Positions 53,201 through 64,000 of a stretch of DNA of 64,000 bases are shown here, piece by piece. Origin of the DNA: Apostichopus japonicus. Its lineage: Eukaryota; Echinodermata; Holothuroidea; Aspidochirotida; Stichopodidae. The stretch covers positions 6,304,001 to 6,368,000 of the forward strand of contig NC_092576.1 of the NCBI RefSeq assembly GCF_037975245.1, read 5' to 3'. A model generated the notes under the pieces. It saw only the letters and a program-made list of their open reading frames with translations. It did no database searches and was not told where the DNA came from. Made by a program: the position numbers and the translations under genes. Each line of letters opens with the position of its first letter. Positions within the stretch are counted from its first letter, which is position 1.

Positions 53201-56200
53201 ATATTTCGACAGCACCCAATGTGACGGTAGGAGTATCTCAGTCAACAGAACTAGCTATGAAGTGATTTGCTTCCCTATATTTCGACAGCACCCAATGTGA
53301 CGGTAGGAGTATCTCAGTCAACAGAACTAGCTATGAAGTGATTTGCTTCCCTATATTTCGACAGCACCCAATGTGACGGTAGGAGTATCTCAGTCAACAG
53401 AACTAGCTATGAAGTGATTTACTTCCCCTATTTTCGACAGCACCCAATGTGACGGTAGGAGTATCTCAGTCAACAGAACTAGCTATGAAGTGATTTGCTT
53501 CCCTATATTTCGACAGCACCCAATGTGACGGTAGGAGTATCTCAGTCAACAGAACTAGCTATGAAGTGATTTGCTTCCCTATATTTCGACAGCACCCAAT
53601 GTGACGGTAGGAGTATCTCAGTCAACAGAACTAGCTATGAAGTGATTTGCTTCCCTATATTTCGACAGCACCCAATGTGACGGTAGGAGTATCTCAGTCA
53701 ACAGAACTAGCTATGAAGTGATTTGCTTCCCTATATTTCGACAGCACCCAATGTGACGGTAGGAGTATCTCAGTCAACAGAACTAGCTATGAAGTGATTT
53801 GCTTCCCTATATTTCGACAGCACCCAATGTGACGGTAGGAGTATCTCAGTCAGCAGAACTAGCTATGAAGTGATTTACTTCCCCTATTTTTGACAGCACC
53901 CAATGTGACGGTAGGAGTATCTCAGTCAACAGAACTAGCTATGAAGTGATTTGCTTCCCTATATTTCGACAGCACCCAATGTGACGGTAGGAGTATCTCA
54001 GTCAACAGAACTAGCTATGAAGTGATTTGCTTCCCTATATTTCGACAGCACCCAATGTGACGGTAGGAGTATATCAGTCAACAGAACTAGCTATGAAGTG
54101 ATTTGCTTCCCTATATTTCGACAGCACCCAATGTGACGGTAGGAGTATCTCAGTCAACAGAACTAGCTATGAAGTGATTTGCTTCCCTATATTTCGACAG
54201 CACCCAGTGTGACGGTAGGAGTATCTCAGTCAACAGAACTAGCTATGAAGTGATTTGCTTCCCTATATTTCGACAGCACCCAATGTGACGGTAGGAGTAT
54301 CTCAGTCAACAGAACTAGCTATGAAGTGATTTGCTTCCCTATATTTCGACAGCACCCAATGTGACGGTAGGAGTATCTCAGTCAACAGAACTAGCTATGA
54401 AGTGATTTGCTTCCCCTATTTTCGACAGCACCCAATGTGACGGTAGGAGTATCTCAGTCAACAGAACTAGCTATGAAGTGATTTGCTTCCCTATATTTCG
54501 ACAGCACCCAATGTGACGGTAGGAGTATCTCAGTCAACAGAACTAGCTATGAAGTGATTTGCTTCCCTATATTTCGACAGCACCCAATGTGACGGTAGGA
54601 GTATCTCAGTCAACAGAACTAGCTATGAAGTGATTTGCTTCCCTATATTTCGACAGCACCCAATGTGACGGTAGGAGTATCTCAGTCAACAGAACTAGCT
54701 ATGAAGTGATTTGCTTCCCCTATTTTCGACAGCACCCAATGTGACGGTAGGAGTATCTCAGTCAACAGAACTAGCTATGAAGTGATTTGCTTCCCTATAT
54801 TTCGACAGCACCCAATGTGACGGTAGGAGTATCTCAGTCAACAGAACTAGCTATGAAGTGATTTGCTTCCCTATATTTCGACAGCACCCAATGTGACGGT
54901 AGGAGTATCTCAGTCAACAGAACTAGCTATGAAGTGATTTACTTCCCCTATTTTCGACAGCACCCAATGTGACGGTAGGAGTATCTCAGTCAACAGAACT
55001 AGCTATGAAGTGATTTGCTTCCCTATATTTCGACAGCACCCAATGTGACGGTAGGAGTATCTCAGTCAACAGAACTAGCTATGAAGTGATTTGCTTCCCT
55101 ATATTATCGACAGCCCCCGAGACCACATCAGAAAGGGATTCCATCAGTCAACAGAACTAGTTATGCATTAAAGAGTTACCTAAGTCAAATAACTATAGCT
55201 GTGAGGTGACTTACTTCCCCTTATCCCCGACAGTGCCATCGTCACGGAAGAGGGTGTAGACTCCTCTAGAGTAGACCAGATCACCACCAGCTGGGCCGAT
55301 CTCCTCTTCTACGATTTTGACTTTCTTCATACCTTTATCATAAACATGCTGGAAAGCCTTAGCTGCTCCTGAAAGGTATTAAACCGAAAAAGGAAAATAA
55401 ACTTGTTAGTATTACCTAAAGATTGAAAACAAATGCACAATATTACAAACATATTTTTTGAGACACACATACAAGCCTGACTCAAGGTTTGTTGCACAGC
55501 GAAGCCGAGGACCTAATAAAATTTAATAAACAGAAACATGGGCAAAGAAACATAATTGTCTAGCTGTGTTTTCGTAGCTTGTTCGTTATTGAGACTCTCT
55601 TAAGACGCTCTTTTCTTTTCTAAGTTTCTCAAAATTCAATGAAGATTATTTTAAAAAATTGAATAAGTGCTTAATTTTACTTGACGTAAGCATATAATTA
55701 TATGTAACGGTGCTTACGTAATCATAACAGTTTACAAACAAAGCATTTGCTGTTTCTAGGAACTGAAATTGTTTCTTGCATCACTTGAACCGTTCAACGA
55801 TTCCGTTTCTTGGTTTTCATATACTATAACGACGGAAAAGCCCTGCTCCCACAACCCCCTCCCTCAACCACCTACAAGAAAAATTCATGCCATCCTCACC
55901 TTCACGTCCTTGTCCCATGGGATGCCCAGCTGGGAGAGTCTTACAGTCTTCAGTGTAGAGTTGACTCATGGCACGGAGGTCTCCGTTTCCGAACAGTTCT
56001 TCAATTTTACGGTCAGTAGCCTCTATTCCGTCTCGGAGACCTTCACGTTACAGAAAAATAAAAACAAATGTGTAGTCTCCCAGATTATGGTGACGCTTCA
56101 GAAGTTCAGAGATAATTGGCGATATATGACGTATGTGACATCTATAAAAGATATAGCAATGATGATGATGATGATGATGACGAGGATGAAGATGACGATA

Positions 56201-57719
56201 ATGATAACAATGATGAGTACGATGGCGATAACAATGACGTATGAGATGCGATAACAATGACGTATGACGGTGAGAATGACCGTTACGGTGACGAAGACGA
56301 TGGCGATGACGATAGAGGAAACAATGACGAGTACGATGACGAAAACAATGACGAATGAGATGACGGTGAGAATGACAGTTACGGTGACGGTGACGATGAC
56401 GATGACGAAGACGATGGCGATGACGATAGATATAACAATGACGAGTACGATGGCGATAACAATGACGTATGAGATGAAGATGAAGATGACCGTTACGGTG
56501 ACGGTATCGAACGACGATGTCGATGTCGATGACGATGAAAATTACGCTGACGATGACGATGTCGAAAACGATGACGATGACAATGACTATGACGATAATA
56601 TACGATGACGATGACACTTGCGAGTGAATAATCTCAACAGTTGTTATCTAGGCATATGCTTACTTTTAACCGTGATGAATATTCAGAGCGACGCTTTGTG
56701 AAAACTACTCATTTTTGTGACCTGGGTTATTAATAGTCTGTAAATGCTCCAAAGTATACAAACTCAGTACTAAGATGTTTGTACACAGTTTGGTCTACAT
56801 TATTCGACGTTACTGTAGTTTGCTTGCATCCATAAGCTGTATCAATTAAACCAATAAAATTATGAAAATTATTCCTCAACTCAAGTGGGTGTTTAAGCAG
56901 ACTATTAATAAAGGTCTCGGTAAGCTTGTTTTTCTTCTTTCGTCTTTTTATATTATCTTTTTTGTGGTCTTTCTTTTTATAATTTTAACAGGTGTGGCAA
57001 GTATTTGACATTCGGAAATACTTGTTCTGGGGTGGTGGGGGGGGGGGGCTAGAGTTAACATGAATAGTCTAGGGGCAATCTTCATTTGTAACTAATCAAA
57101 AAGACCCACTTATTCTAAGCCTCTTGGTGAAAGTTGCATGTAAATCCTACATAACGTTTAAGATAATTATTGCTAGTTGAAATTGTCAAGGTTTGCACAG
57201 AACGTGAACTTCAAACAAATGTATGTGACGTCACTGTTGCATAATGGCAGCAAAAAGGTTTTGTTTGGCCTAATTTTTTTTGACCTGGTATTTGGATTAG
57301 AGTTCTAATCTATCACAATAAGGTAGCGTTAACAAACGATAAAACAAATGCTTGGAGTAAAATGATATTGATAGCATCCAAAAATTGAAGTAAATATTTG
57401 TTGTATATTAATTGGAGACAAAACGGGAAAAAAATTGTCAGTGTATATCTTTTACATCACACACCTCTTTGCTTCAAGTTCACTATTATAATATATACGA
57501 AACGTGTAAAGATCAAATGCTGACACTTCTAAAAAGATATATAGGAATTCAATTGTCACTGCGGAGTGCTGGAGAATATGTTTCTCTCCCACCGTTAATA
57601 GAAAATTTACACCTGAAATAGGCCTATATCCGTACATTAATAGCGATGACATAATTTCAAACTTAATGGTATTCTAATAAAATGTTGAAATAGCTTACGA
57701 TAAATAACTTACTAGTCAT
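50276..57719 (-). CDS. SnoaL/DUF4440-like protein, gene C (complete, four exons)
   Basis: Exon 1 (57713-57719, ATG ACT A, donor GTAAGT), exon 2 (55900-56040, 141 bp, donor GTGAGG), exon 3 (55215-55368, 154 bp, donor GTAAGT) and exon 4 (50276-50354, acceptor TTTCCCTACAG, stop TAA) join in phase to 126 aa. Exon sizes and phases equal those of genes A and B, which supports every boundary. Landmarks: LYTEDCKTLPAGHPMGQGRE (about 30-49), AGGDLVYS, LFRDDGT, and C-terminal LWKRINGQ...YMDIFNSD. Same SnoaL/NTF2-like fold by family; ligand unknown, cytosolic by lack of a signal peptide. It is more diverged from A and B than they are from each other. Intron 3 is filled with tandem repeats related to the exon-3 end; intron 1 carries a GAY-codon-like repeat. 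Confidence 0.85.
50514..50965 (+). repeat. 36/72-bp tandem repeat in intron 3 of gene C
   Basis: Alternating 36-bp units (CTAGCTAAACCGCAATACCC... and CAAGCTTAACCACAATATGG...) give a 72-bp period (copies at 50688, 50760, 50832, 50905). Because 36 is a multiple of three, the plus strand reads as an open 81-codon frame rich in KPQY and YCHQ from ATG 50514, but stops appear in later units. Treated as repeat, not gene. A 16-bp TACTCTACTTAATG repeat follows at 51188-51238. Confidence 0.8.
51720..52290. repeat. 279-bp direct duplication related to gene C exon 3
   Basis: Two copies offset by 279 bp (for example CATATCAGAAAGATGTACAT near 51790 and 52069). Each includes GACTTACTCAACCTTATCTC, a diverged match to the gene C exon-3 donor boundary, and AACAGAACTA-type intron sequence also found next to exon 3 at 55130-55215. 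These look like older, longer relatives of the 76-bp satellite. Confidence 0.8.
52290..55106. repeat. 76-bp satellite derived from a gene C exon/intron junction
   Basis: About 37 near-identical copies of a 76-bp unit in intron 3 (for example GTATCTCAGTCAACAGAAC at 52321 and 52397). Two main variants occur: TTTGCTTCCCTATATTTCG, most common, and TTTACTTCCCCTATTTTCG. The unit aligns with the native sequence at 55190-55260: AGCTATGAAGTGATTTACTTCCCC against AGCTGTGAGGTGACTTACTTCCCC, then CGACAG, then GTGACGG against GTCACGG. On the gene's strand each unit therefore holds a copy of the exon-3 end and its donor. The rarer variant keeps GT (GTAAAT); the common one has GC (GCAAAT). Confidence 0.93.
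56155..56612. repeat. GAT/GAC-rich degenerate repeat in intron 1 of gene C
   Basis: Begins as (GAT)n and continues as imperfect GACGATGACGATAACAATGA units with larger duplicated blocks (ACGAGTACGATG and TGACGGTGAGAATGAC recur). Open frames on both strands (Asp/Met-rich on plus, His/Arg-rich on minus) are by-products of the trinucleotide pattern. Confidence 0.9.
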
Positions 57720-58308
57720 TGTTGTTAATTTTCTGTTTTTCCGTCACTTAGTAAATGAGATCATACACCATACACACTTCCTGTAGTCTCTGCACACCTG
57801 TTCAACTAGGAAAAATGCTTCCCAATACACCCACCCAAGTTACTTATATATTGGCATAGTGACATTTCTTACAGTTTTATGAACACGTACATTATATGTA
57901 TTATACACATTGTGTTTTGAACAGCGAATCAAATTCGTTTTCACACCGATCTAGGGTAGCAAAGAGAACCTACAAGGGTATCATGTATAATAGACTGACA
58001 CAGGGGTCGGTCCCCCCTTGACTGCGTGGGTACATTGTCCAGGGCAGCAAATACAACGACTTTACAAAGATCGAGGGTAGCAAATATGTAGGGAGGGTGA
58101 CAGGGTCGAGGGTCGGTACCATTTTGACCCCTTTTATCGAGTCAGTCAAGTGACCACAAATAAATGGAAAAGGACAGAGCATCCGTCTCGACTCTATACA
58201 CGGTTCTGAAAGAGAGTGTTCTGTTACGCATGCGCATCAAGAGATTCAATCTCAACCACCCAGTTCAGTTTTTTTTTACTATACTGCAGTGACATGTCCC
58301 GCTTCATT

Positions 58309-58395
58309 GCACTCATATTGTCAGTACGAGCAGTATGAATATCAAGTTTCTATCAGATCAAGGTTAGAAACTGTTTGTACTGACAATACCAGTGC
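58309..58395. ncRNA. 87-nt imperfect hairpin, candidate only
   Basis: Arms: GCACT, a 2-base mismatch and TATTGTCAGTAC pair with GTACTGACAATA, CC and AGTGC. After an asymmetric internal loop, AGTTTCTA pairs with TAGAAACT around a 12-base loop. Length suits a microRNA precursor, but the internal loop (about 17 against 4 bases) is unusually unequal, and a small foldback element is equally possible. Confidence 0.25.
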
Positions 58396-61149
58396 TTTGA
58401 GAGCATAGTATTGGTGTGCAGTTTTGAGAGGTGTTAGCATTAGGAAATTGTCCCGACTGGCTGTCTCAACCAATTAAGGGATGGTAGAATCAGAGGCGGC
58501 CGGAAAGGGGTTCATTCCGAAGAAATGGGGGAGGAGGGGAAAAAACGTCGAGTGGCTCGGATGTCATGTGACTTCGATTTGATGGGAAGTCTAAACAAAA
58601 CGAGAAAACACCAAAGCTTCCCAATAAAATGGATCGTCTATGCACGCTGTGCACTAGTTCTAGTACAAATATGAATGATGGGTTTTTGTTTACATGAACA
58701 CGGCAACTTTTTATTACAACTTTTTCTCATTTTTTGTTTTCAACAAAAGCGCAACTTTTAGCGACTCTTGTCTTTGATTTCTCGACATCGTGGCCCCTTT
58801 TTTCACATAATCAAATTAAGGAAAGTTTGTAGATCCTTTAAGAAATTCTTGAAATGGAAAAGGGGTAACGGACTTTTCATCGTCAAAGAAGAAGGGAGAA
58901 CTTGCAATGTTTGAAGAGGAGCATTTATGAAGATTTTCACAACCTTTCCCGGTTCCACTTTTCCTGGGTTGTAATATTAGCTTACAATCACGATAAGGGT
59001 GCCATCGACAGGTGAGAATGTTTTAGTATGTCAGCAATTCTATGCAAAGTTCAAGTTGAACTGCGCTCGATTTCAACGAAAGTTCGACAACGTCAAAAAT
59101 TGATTACGTGTTGAACAGAAAAATGTTTAATAAAATGAATTTTCTGTGCCTTTCGTGCCACAAATTGCATTGTTCCTATAATTTTCAACAAAACTAGATT
59201 TTTAACGATTTTTAACTTTTCAGCAAACGGTAATGCTTTTTTATTTATTTATTTTTTTGACAAAACGGAATAAGGTTACGTTTCACTTAAAAGAGAGGCA
59301 CCAGTAATATATACAAAATAGGGGCACTTTTCAAGTTTTTCTGAAAATGTGCCCTCCTTCAGTACAAATTAATCCACTCATGTCCCCCTAAATCCCCTAC
59401 CCTCGGGCAAGCCCCCCCCCCCGACCCCTCCTCCCTTTCAAATTATCTCTCAAACGTCAACCTCGTGTTGTTTTCGTTTCATTTCTTTGCAGAGAGAAAG
59501 TCTGTCAAAATAAGAGCGATCTGTTCTATAGTGGACGTGTCTCCCTGCAGTGTGCCTAAATACGTCATATATCGGGGTATATTGTATAAGAATTATATTA
59601 GGCTGTCAATACCCATGAAAAACAAAACACTCGAAAATAGATTCCAAACAATCACCTAATAATTGACCTTTCACTGCTTCACTAGTTTCTGGATCCTGTT
59701 GTTGTAAAATAAGTTATATTTTTGTCTTCTTTTCTTTTTTTTGGTTCAAATCAAGCAAAGAAAACTGGTATTTATCACGTACAGAACTACCGAAGCGCTA
59801 AATATCTCAAATGAGTGAAAGATGTAGAAATAAATAAGTGGGCATAATTAAAATACCTACTTTGATAATTATCTAAGTATACAAATACCTTATACTTCAT
59901 TGGTTTTCCAGACCGTCTATAGTTTGATCGTAGTAGACAGTGTATACAACTTAGAATGCAGTACTGATTTGCTTACAATTATATCTGGACCTCATAAAAG
60001 TATTCACCCTTAGGTAAAACAACGTTTATTTTCCACAACTCAGGACTGAATGAGTTGGGTGAAATGGAGAATTTAGTTTAGCTGGCGGACAGGGATTTCT
60101 TCAAGTTCTTATTTCTCACATAAACTCTATTATCAGTTTCATCGAACAAAAATTCTTGCCTACCATAGTAAAGGTGTGAAGTATACGTAGCCTACACAAG
60201 GCGATTTTACAAGTGACGTGCACTATTCTGGAAATACACAACAACGAGAAAGACATGACGGTAAGTTATCATCTACATATCATAATTCATGACAGCCCAA
60301 GAACTGTTTCCAAAAATCAACTCTCTTCCAGCTCAGTTGGAGAATTATCATACGTGACAAGCTGTAGGGTATTTAAATTAACATAAACTTCATCCAATTG
60401 CATGGTCCCTCTTGTCGCACCCCTACCCCCCACCCCTCACCCCTCCAACCCTCGTTTTATATTCTTACCTTACCAGTCCATGCCGTGTTTTGTTCTGTTG
60501 ATCTTAATAAAAAATTAAAAAATTGAAGAGAAAAACTGACCGACTTAGCTAACGTTATCATACAAAATTAATGTGACATGGTTCTATACGACTTCCACAA
60601 TAAGTTCTCGGTATAAAATTCGCGGATAAAATTAATCCAAAACTCTTGTTAAAATATTGTGTTAAAAATGCTGAGTTGTGAGGAAATGTTGGTGTCAATC
60701 CAATATCAGTTTGTGATCAGCTGCTAAGGTGATATAGACTAATAGTGTGTATATATGCGGCATATACCCTCATACAGGGTATTAATGACAAGCCGTTTAT
60801 ACCCATCACAAAGTTTTCGATGACAACTTGATGGAAAATAGGCATGTTTAAAGGGAACGTGTCACTGTATAAAACTGAAAGGAAAGGCATTTGTCAGAAC
60901 CAACGCAATTTGTAATTAACTGATGCATGCATTGTTGTAATATAATGTTACATTATTGGTAACAACTGACGCACTGAAAGTTGTCGTCTTTGTAGTAACT
61001 GGCGCATTACTGATGAATTGATGTTGCGGCATTTTCTAATAACTGATTCATTTTGTAACAAATTTGCAAATAACTGAAGCATTGGTAATAACGGTTGGGG
61101 GCATTTCATTGAATGACAGATGGGGTGGGTGCTATTCGCGCTTTAAATT

Positions 61150-61190
61150 GCTTAGAACAGGGAGTTGTTATAACAACTCCCTGCTTAGAA
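61150..61190. mobile_element. 25-bp palindrome between 8-bp direct repeats
   Basis: GCTTAGAA at 61150-61157 and 61183-61190 flank CAGGGAGTTG TTATA ACAACTCCCT, a near-perfect inverted repeat. This is what would remain if a hAT-like element with CAGGGAGTTGT ends lost its interior but kept both termini and its 8-bp duplication. Confidence 0.45.
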
Positions 61191-63398
61191 TATCTAAAAG
61201 GCAGAACACAGTCCTTCCAAGCATAGGTTTCACCCTGGGGGAGGGGGGTGGGCTGGCTTGGGCCGTAAGTTTCACAGCACTGCTTTTCACGTGAGCGTGT
61301 TGTCGCCACTGGCGGTAATTTTCAAAACCAGTGAACCTTAATCTAACTTCTCCCCTTACCCCGGCCCCCATACCCCTTTCCCATCTGAAACCTTTGCCAG
61401 GGTCCCAACACGCCCCCTCCCCCATCTCAATCCTATGCCCCAGGGGTCCCAGCATAGCCTACTACCTCCAGGCATTGGGGGATTGTAAGTTTTGATAATT
61501 ATATGCATCATTGAAGGAACCTGCCATGAGAGTTTTTGTAAAATTGGCAAAAATTAAAAGTTTAAAACATGGGTGACCATAAATTTACTATCTAGCATAT
61601 TTAGATCAGGACAGTACAGAACTCTCTCGATATCACTGTTATCAATCTCCTTCTATCTTTCTCTCAGTACGTATTTCCGTTCAACTTCAGTTTGTCTGTG
61701 TGTACGTGTATATTCAATCGTGATATCTTAATTGCAAAACAAACATATCACTAAAAGACAAAGGTCTGCATAATATCAACAGACAATCCACCGCAAGTAA
61801 TGATTATCTCTATTCATCACAAAAACATGCAGTTACCCTTTAAACTTGAAACCAAAAATAACTCGATTGCTATATCGGAAACTAACCATTGAGGCTATTT
61901 CCTATCGGGCTGAGCATATACTGACAGTAACGTAATGACTATATCGCTCTATAGGACGGTTAAATCTAGTGCGCTTTTATCGTATACGTGAAGGCTGACT
62001 AAAGGCTGATTCGTAAAGCTTGTGAATGGCCTGCATGGACTCTGTTTAGTAATGGGATCTGTTGATATTATTCATTGTATAGAAAAAGGTTTTTGATTAA
62101 TTACCTTTTTGGGATAATAGGTATGTAAATAGTGTTTTGTTTTTATATACTCTGTTTAGTTATTAACATTATAAGTAGTATAGTAGTAGTAGTACCATTC
62201 AAGTAAGAACTGGCGTTTTGTTAAACTCCTTTTCCTTCTCCTCCTCTTTATATAAATTACGTTGTTTCTATTCTATTAGTATTTGAGTACACAGAAGGGA
62301 TTAAAATAATTAAAAGAAGGCCACAATTACCTTGTCATAGAGAATGTGTACTAGCTCTTTCATGATACTTCGCATTTTGAATGACCAGGAATGTATGCTT
62401 TTCCACATGAATAGAGTACAACTTGTTGATCAAACTATTTCATTTACATATTATCATGTATAGGCCTACTGTTATTTATTTATTTATAAATATTAAATTC
62501 CTCTCTAATTCTACCATGAATTAGCTGTACCTCCCCTTCCCCCAACACCTCCCCCCTCTCCAACACCCCACCCCCCTCCTCTTCCCGTTTTGATATATAT
62601 CGACGACGGGAATAATCCTCTTTCCATTAAGACATTAGCTTTTGTTTCAGATGACCACTTATTGACCCATTACTATGTACCCTTGTCAACTCAAATACTA
62701 ACATATGCCTTAACATATCGCTGTTTTCTTTCTTGTGACCAAGATGACCCAATGTGACGTTATTTATGCGTAACGGTTGCTCACGTGTGGTTACAGTGTA
62801 CAGGGATATATGCTAAACAGTCTTACGTTACTGATCACATTTGCAATTCTTTTGATCTGTTAACAGTCGACACATACACTTATGGTTTTACGCCTTGAAT
62901 AATGATATATTTCAATATACTTTAATACGAAGGACGTACACTTACCATCAACAGCCTCTTCTTCCCTACACCCTAACCCCCCCCCCTTCTCCCTCCACTC
63001 TTAAACCCCCTCCCTCCACACAACAACCCCCCCGACCTCGCCCCCCCCCCTCCCTTGGCTGATTTACCCAATAGGTCTATAAGGCAAGTGCAGGACCGAC
63101 GATTCCCCGAGCTGTTACAGATCGCAATTTAAATATCAATGTTACTACGCACACACGTAATCAAACGTCCGTTGTGATGGAGGGGTTAGGACTATAAATA
63201 TGCACCAGGTTTACCCAAGGTAAACACTATACCAGGCAAGACATACCAACCTGATATGTTCAGGTTATACCTTTAGGGGCCCAAGGGTGTTAATCAGACC
63301 CTTCCTCCACCCAAAATATCCCTGTACTTATTACACTGCCTATTTCATGATTCTCATTAAACATATTTCTAATATCTTTCTTTGTTTTTATTCTACAG

Positions 63399-63406
63399 GT
63401 CAAATC
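63399..63406 (+). other. 5' UTR end of the TRIM coding exon
   Basis: A strong acceptor (TTTGTTTTTATTCTACAG ending at 63398) puts eight untranslated bases before ATG, so at least one upstream non-coding exon exists. It was not located. Confidence 0.65.
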
Positions 63407-64000
63407 ATGGCCGCGCGTCTGGTGGATTTTATCGAGGACCTAGAAGGTAAATTCTTCCATTGTAATATATGTTTAGATGTTTTGCAAGATCCAAAACAGC
63501 TACCCTGTTTCCATAGATTCTGTCAAAATTGCCTGAATCGCGTGTGCAATGTTACTGCTACTGACGTCATCAAATGTCCAGCGTGTAGGAGGAGCGTTAG
63601 CACTACATCGGTCAAGAATTTGAAAATTGATTATTTGCTGAAACAATTGATCGACCATTGTAAGGAAAAGAAATCTACTGAGACGAAGAATGGCTTGAGA
63701 CAATGTTATGGATGTATCAGCGATAAATGGGTTCACCTATACTGCTTTGCGTGTTATGCATTCTACTGTCAACATTGCGCACGATCGCATTCTGATGAGG
63801 GCGTGGCTAAAGATCATAATGAGTTTGTATTACATATTCATAACTTTCCAGAGCTGTCTGCTCAGGGACTTGACAACCTTGAAAGCTTAAGAAGCGCTAG
63901 GAGATGTCCGAACCATCCCGAGCTTTTGATTCAATCAGTCTGTACGACTTGTCAAAATGTCGGTCTGTGTGTCGTATGTATGTCTGTCAGTCACAAAGGG
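63407..64000 (+). CDS. TRIM-family RING/B-box protein, 5' part (runs off window)
   Basis: 198 codons open to the window edge from ATG 63407, the first ATG after the splice acceptor. A C3HC4 RING finger uses C19, C22, C34, H36, C39, C42, C57 and C60, within about 15 residues of the N-terminus as usual for TRIMs. B-box 1 follows with C100, C103, C113, C116, C121, C124, H128 and H137; B-box 2 starts with C167, H170, C179, C182, C188, C191 and H196. By family it is a RING E3 ubiquitin ligase; RING and two B-boxes normally precede a coiled coil and a C-terminal recognition domain (NHL, filamin or B30.2), which lies beyond the window. The single large exon resembles the multi-copy TRIMs of invertebrate deuterostomes. 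Subfamily not assignable. Confidence 0.93.
   Translation, partial: MAARLVDFIEDLEGKFFHCNICLDVLQDPKQLPCFHRFCQNCLNRVCNVTATDVIKCPACRRSVSTTSVKNLKIDYLLKQLIDHCKEKKSTETKNGLRQCYGCISDKWVHLYCFACYAFYCQHCARSHSDEGVAKDHNEFVLHIHNFPELSAQGLDNLESLRSARRCPNHPELLIQSVCTTCQNVGLCVVCMSVSHKG

Larger units (their letters stand above)
57720..63398. other. Intergenic between gene C and the TRIM gene
   Basis: No coding exon recognised. Contents: repeated GGGTAGCAAA words at 57954-58090; an NRF1-like GCATGCGCA at 58228-58236, possibly promoter-proximal to gene C; a hairpin at 58309-58395; poly-C or C-rich tracts (59410-59435, 60419-60455, 61345-61450, 62530-62585, 62970-63055); decayed TAACTGANGCATT-type repeats at 60905-61095; and a short palindrome at 61150-61190. 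A CAGAGGCGGCCGG word at 58493-58505 may be a transposon end without a partner. Confidence 0.5.

Noticed and set aside
56048-56617. 189-codon minus-strand frame rich in His/Arg
   Set aside because: By-product of the GAT/GAC-type repeat in an intron; all frames of such a repeat stay open by composition.
63500-63736. 78-codon minus-strand frame
   Set aside because: Antisense shadow of the TRIM RING/B-box coding sequence.

Overview
This is eukaryotic nuclear DNA: genes split by GT-AG introns, long gene-poor stretches, (TA)n and poly-C tracts, DNA transposons, a tRNA-derived SINE and two satellite arrays. An animal genome is clear from a death-effector-domain exon and a TRIM (RING plus two B-boxes) gene. 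Expanded TRIM and DED families with small SnoaL-like genes would fit a marine invertebrate deuterostome such as an echinoderm. That placement is inference only.

Layout. 0-2.6 kb: last exon of a plus-strand DED gene. Its stop codon coincides with the first three bases of a hAT-like transposon (634-2518), which itself carries a smaller hAT-like element. 5.8-20 kb: two minus-strand SnoaL/DUF4440-like genes, A (5764-9470) and B (13871-19574), which look like tandem duplicates because they share exon sizes, splice phases and upstream sequence. A nested pair of hAT-like elements lies in intron 1 of A, and a 3.6-kb CACTG-ended element packed with GACTAA motifs lies in intron 1 of B. 20-25 kb: (TA)n tracts, a 210-bp TA-flanked MITE, a SINE, a 21-22-bp repeat, and decayed monomers of the main satellite split by a hAT-like element. 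25.3-26.7 kb: a non-repetitive island with weak signs of a gene.

26.8-48.1 kb: about 21 kb of satellite built from a 43-bp monomer (close to 500 copies). It has two sequence domains and is a patchwork of local higher-order repeats (about 698, 907, 1199, 2436, 1755 and 556 bp). 50.3-57.7 kb: SnoaL gene C, again minus strand with four exons, identical 141- and 154-bp internal exons and the same phases. Its intron 3 holds a 36-bp repeat, a 279-bp duplication and a 76-bp satellite (about 37 copies). The 76-bp unit is visibly related to the exon-3/donor junction of the gene that contains it. 57.7-63.4 kb: intergenic, with a long hairpin and a 25-bp palindrome between 8-bp direct repeats. 63.4-64 kb: start of a plus-strand TRIM gene that runs off the window.

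Genes A and C can be assembled from start to stop (125 and 126 aa). For gene B no convincing last exon was found. No operon-like or multi-gene functional system is visible. The most unusual structure is the satellite that appears to have grown from a splice junction of its host gene.
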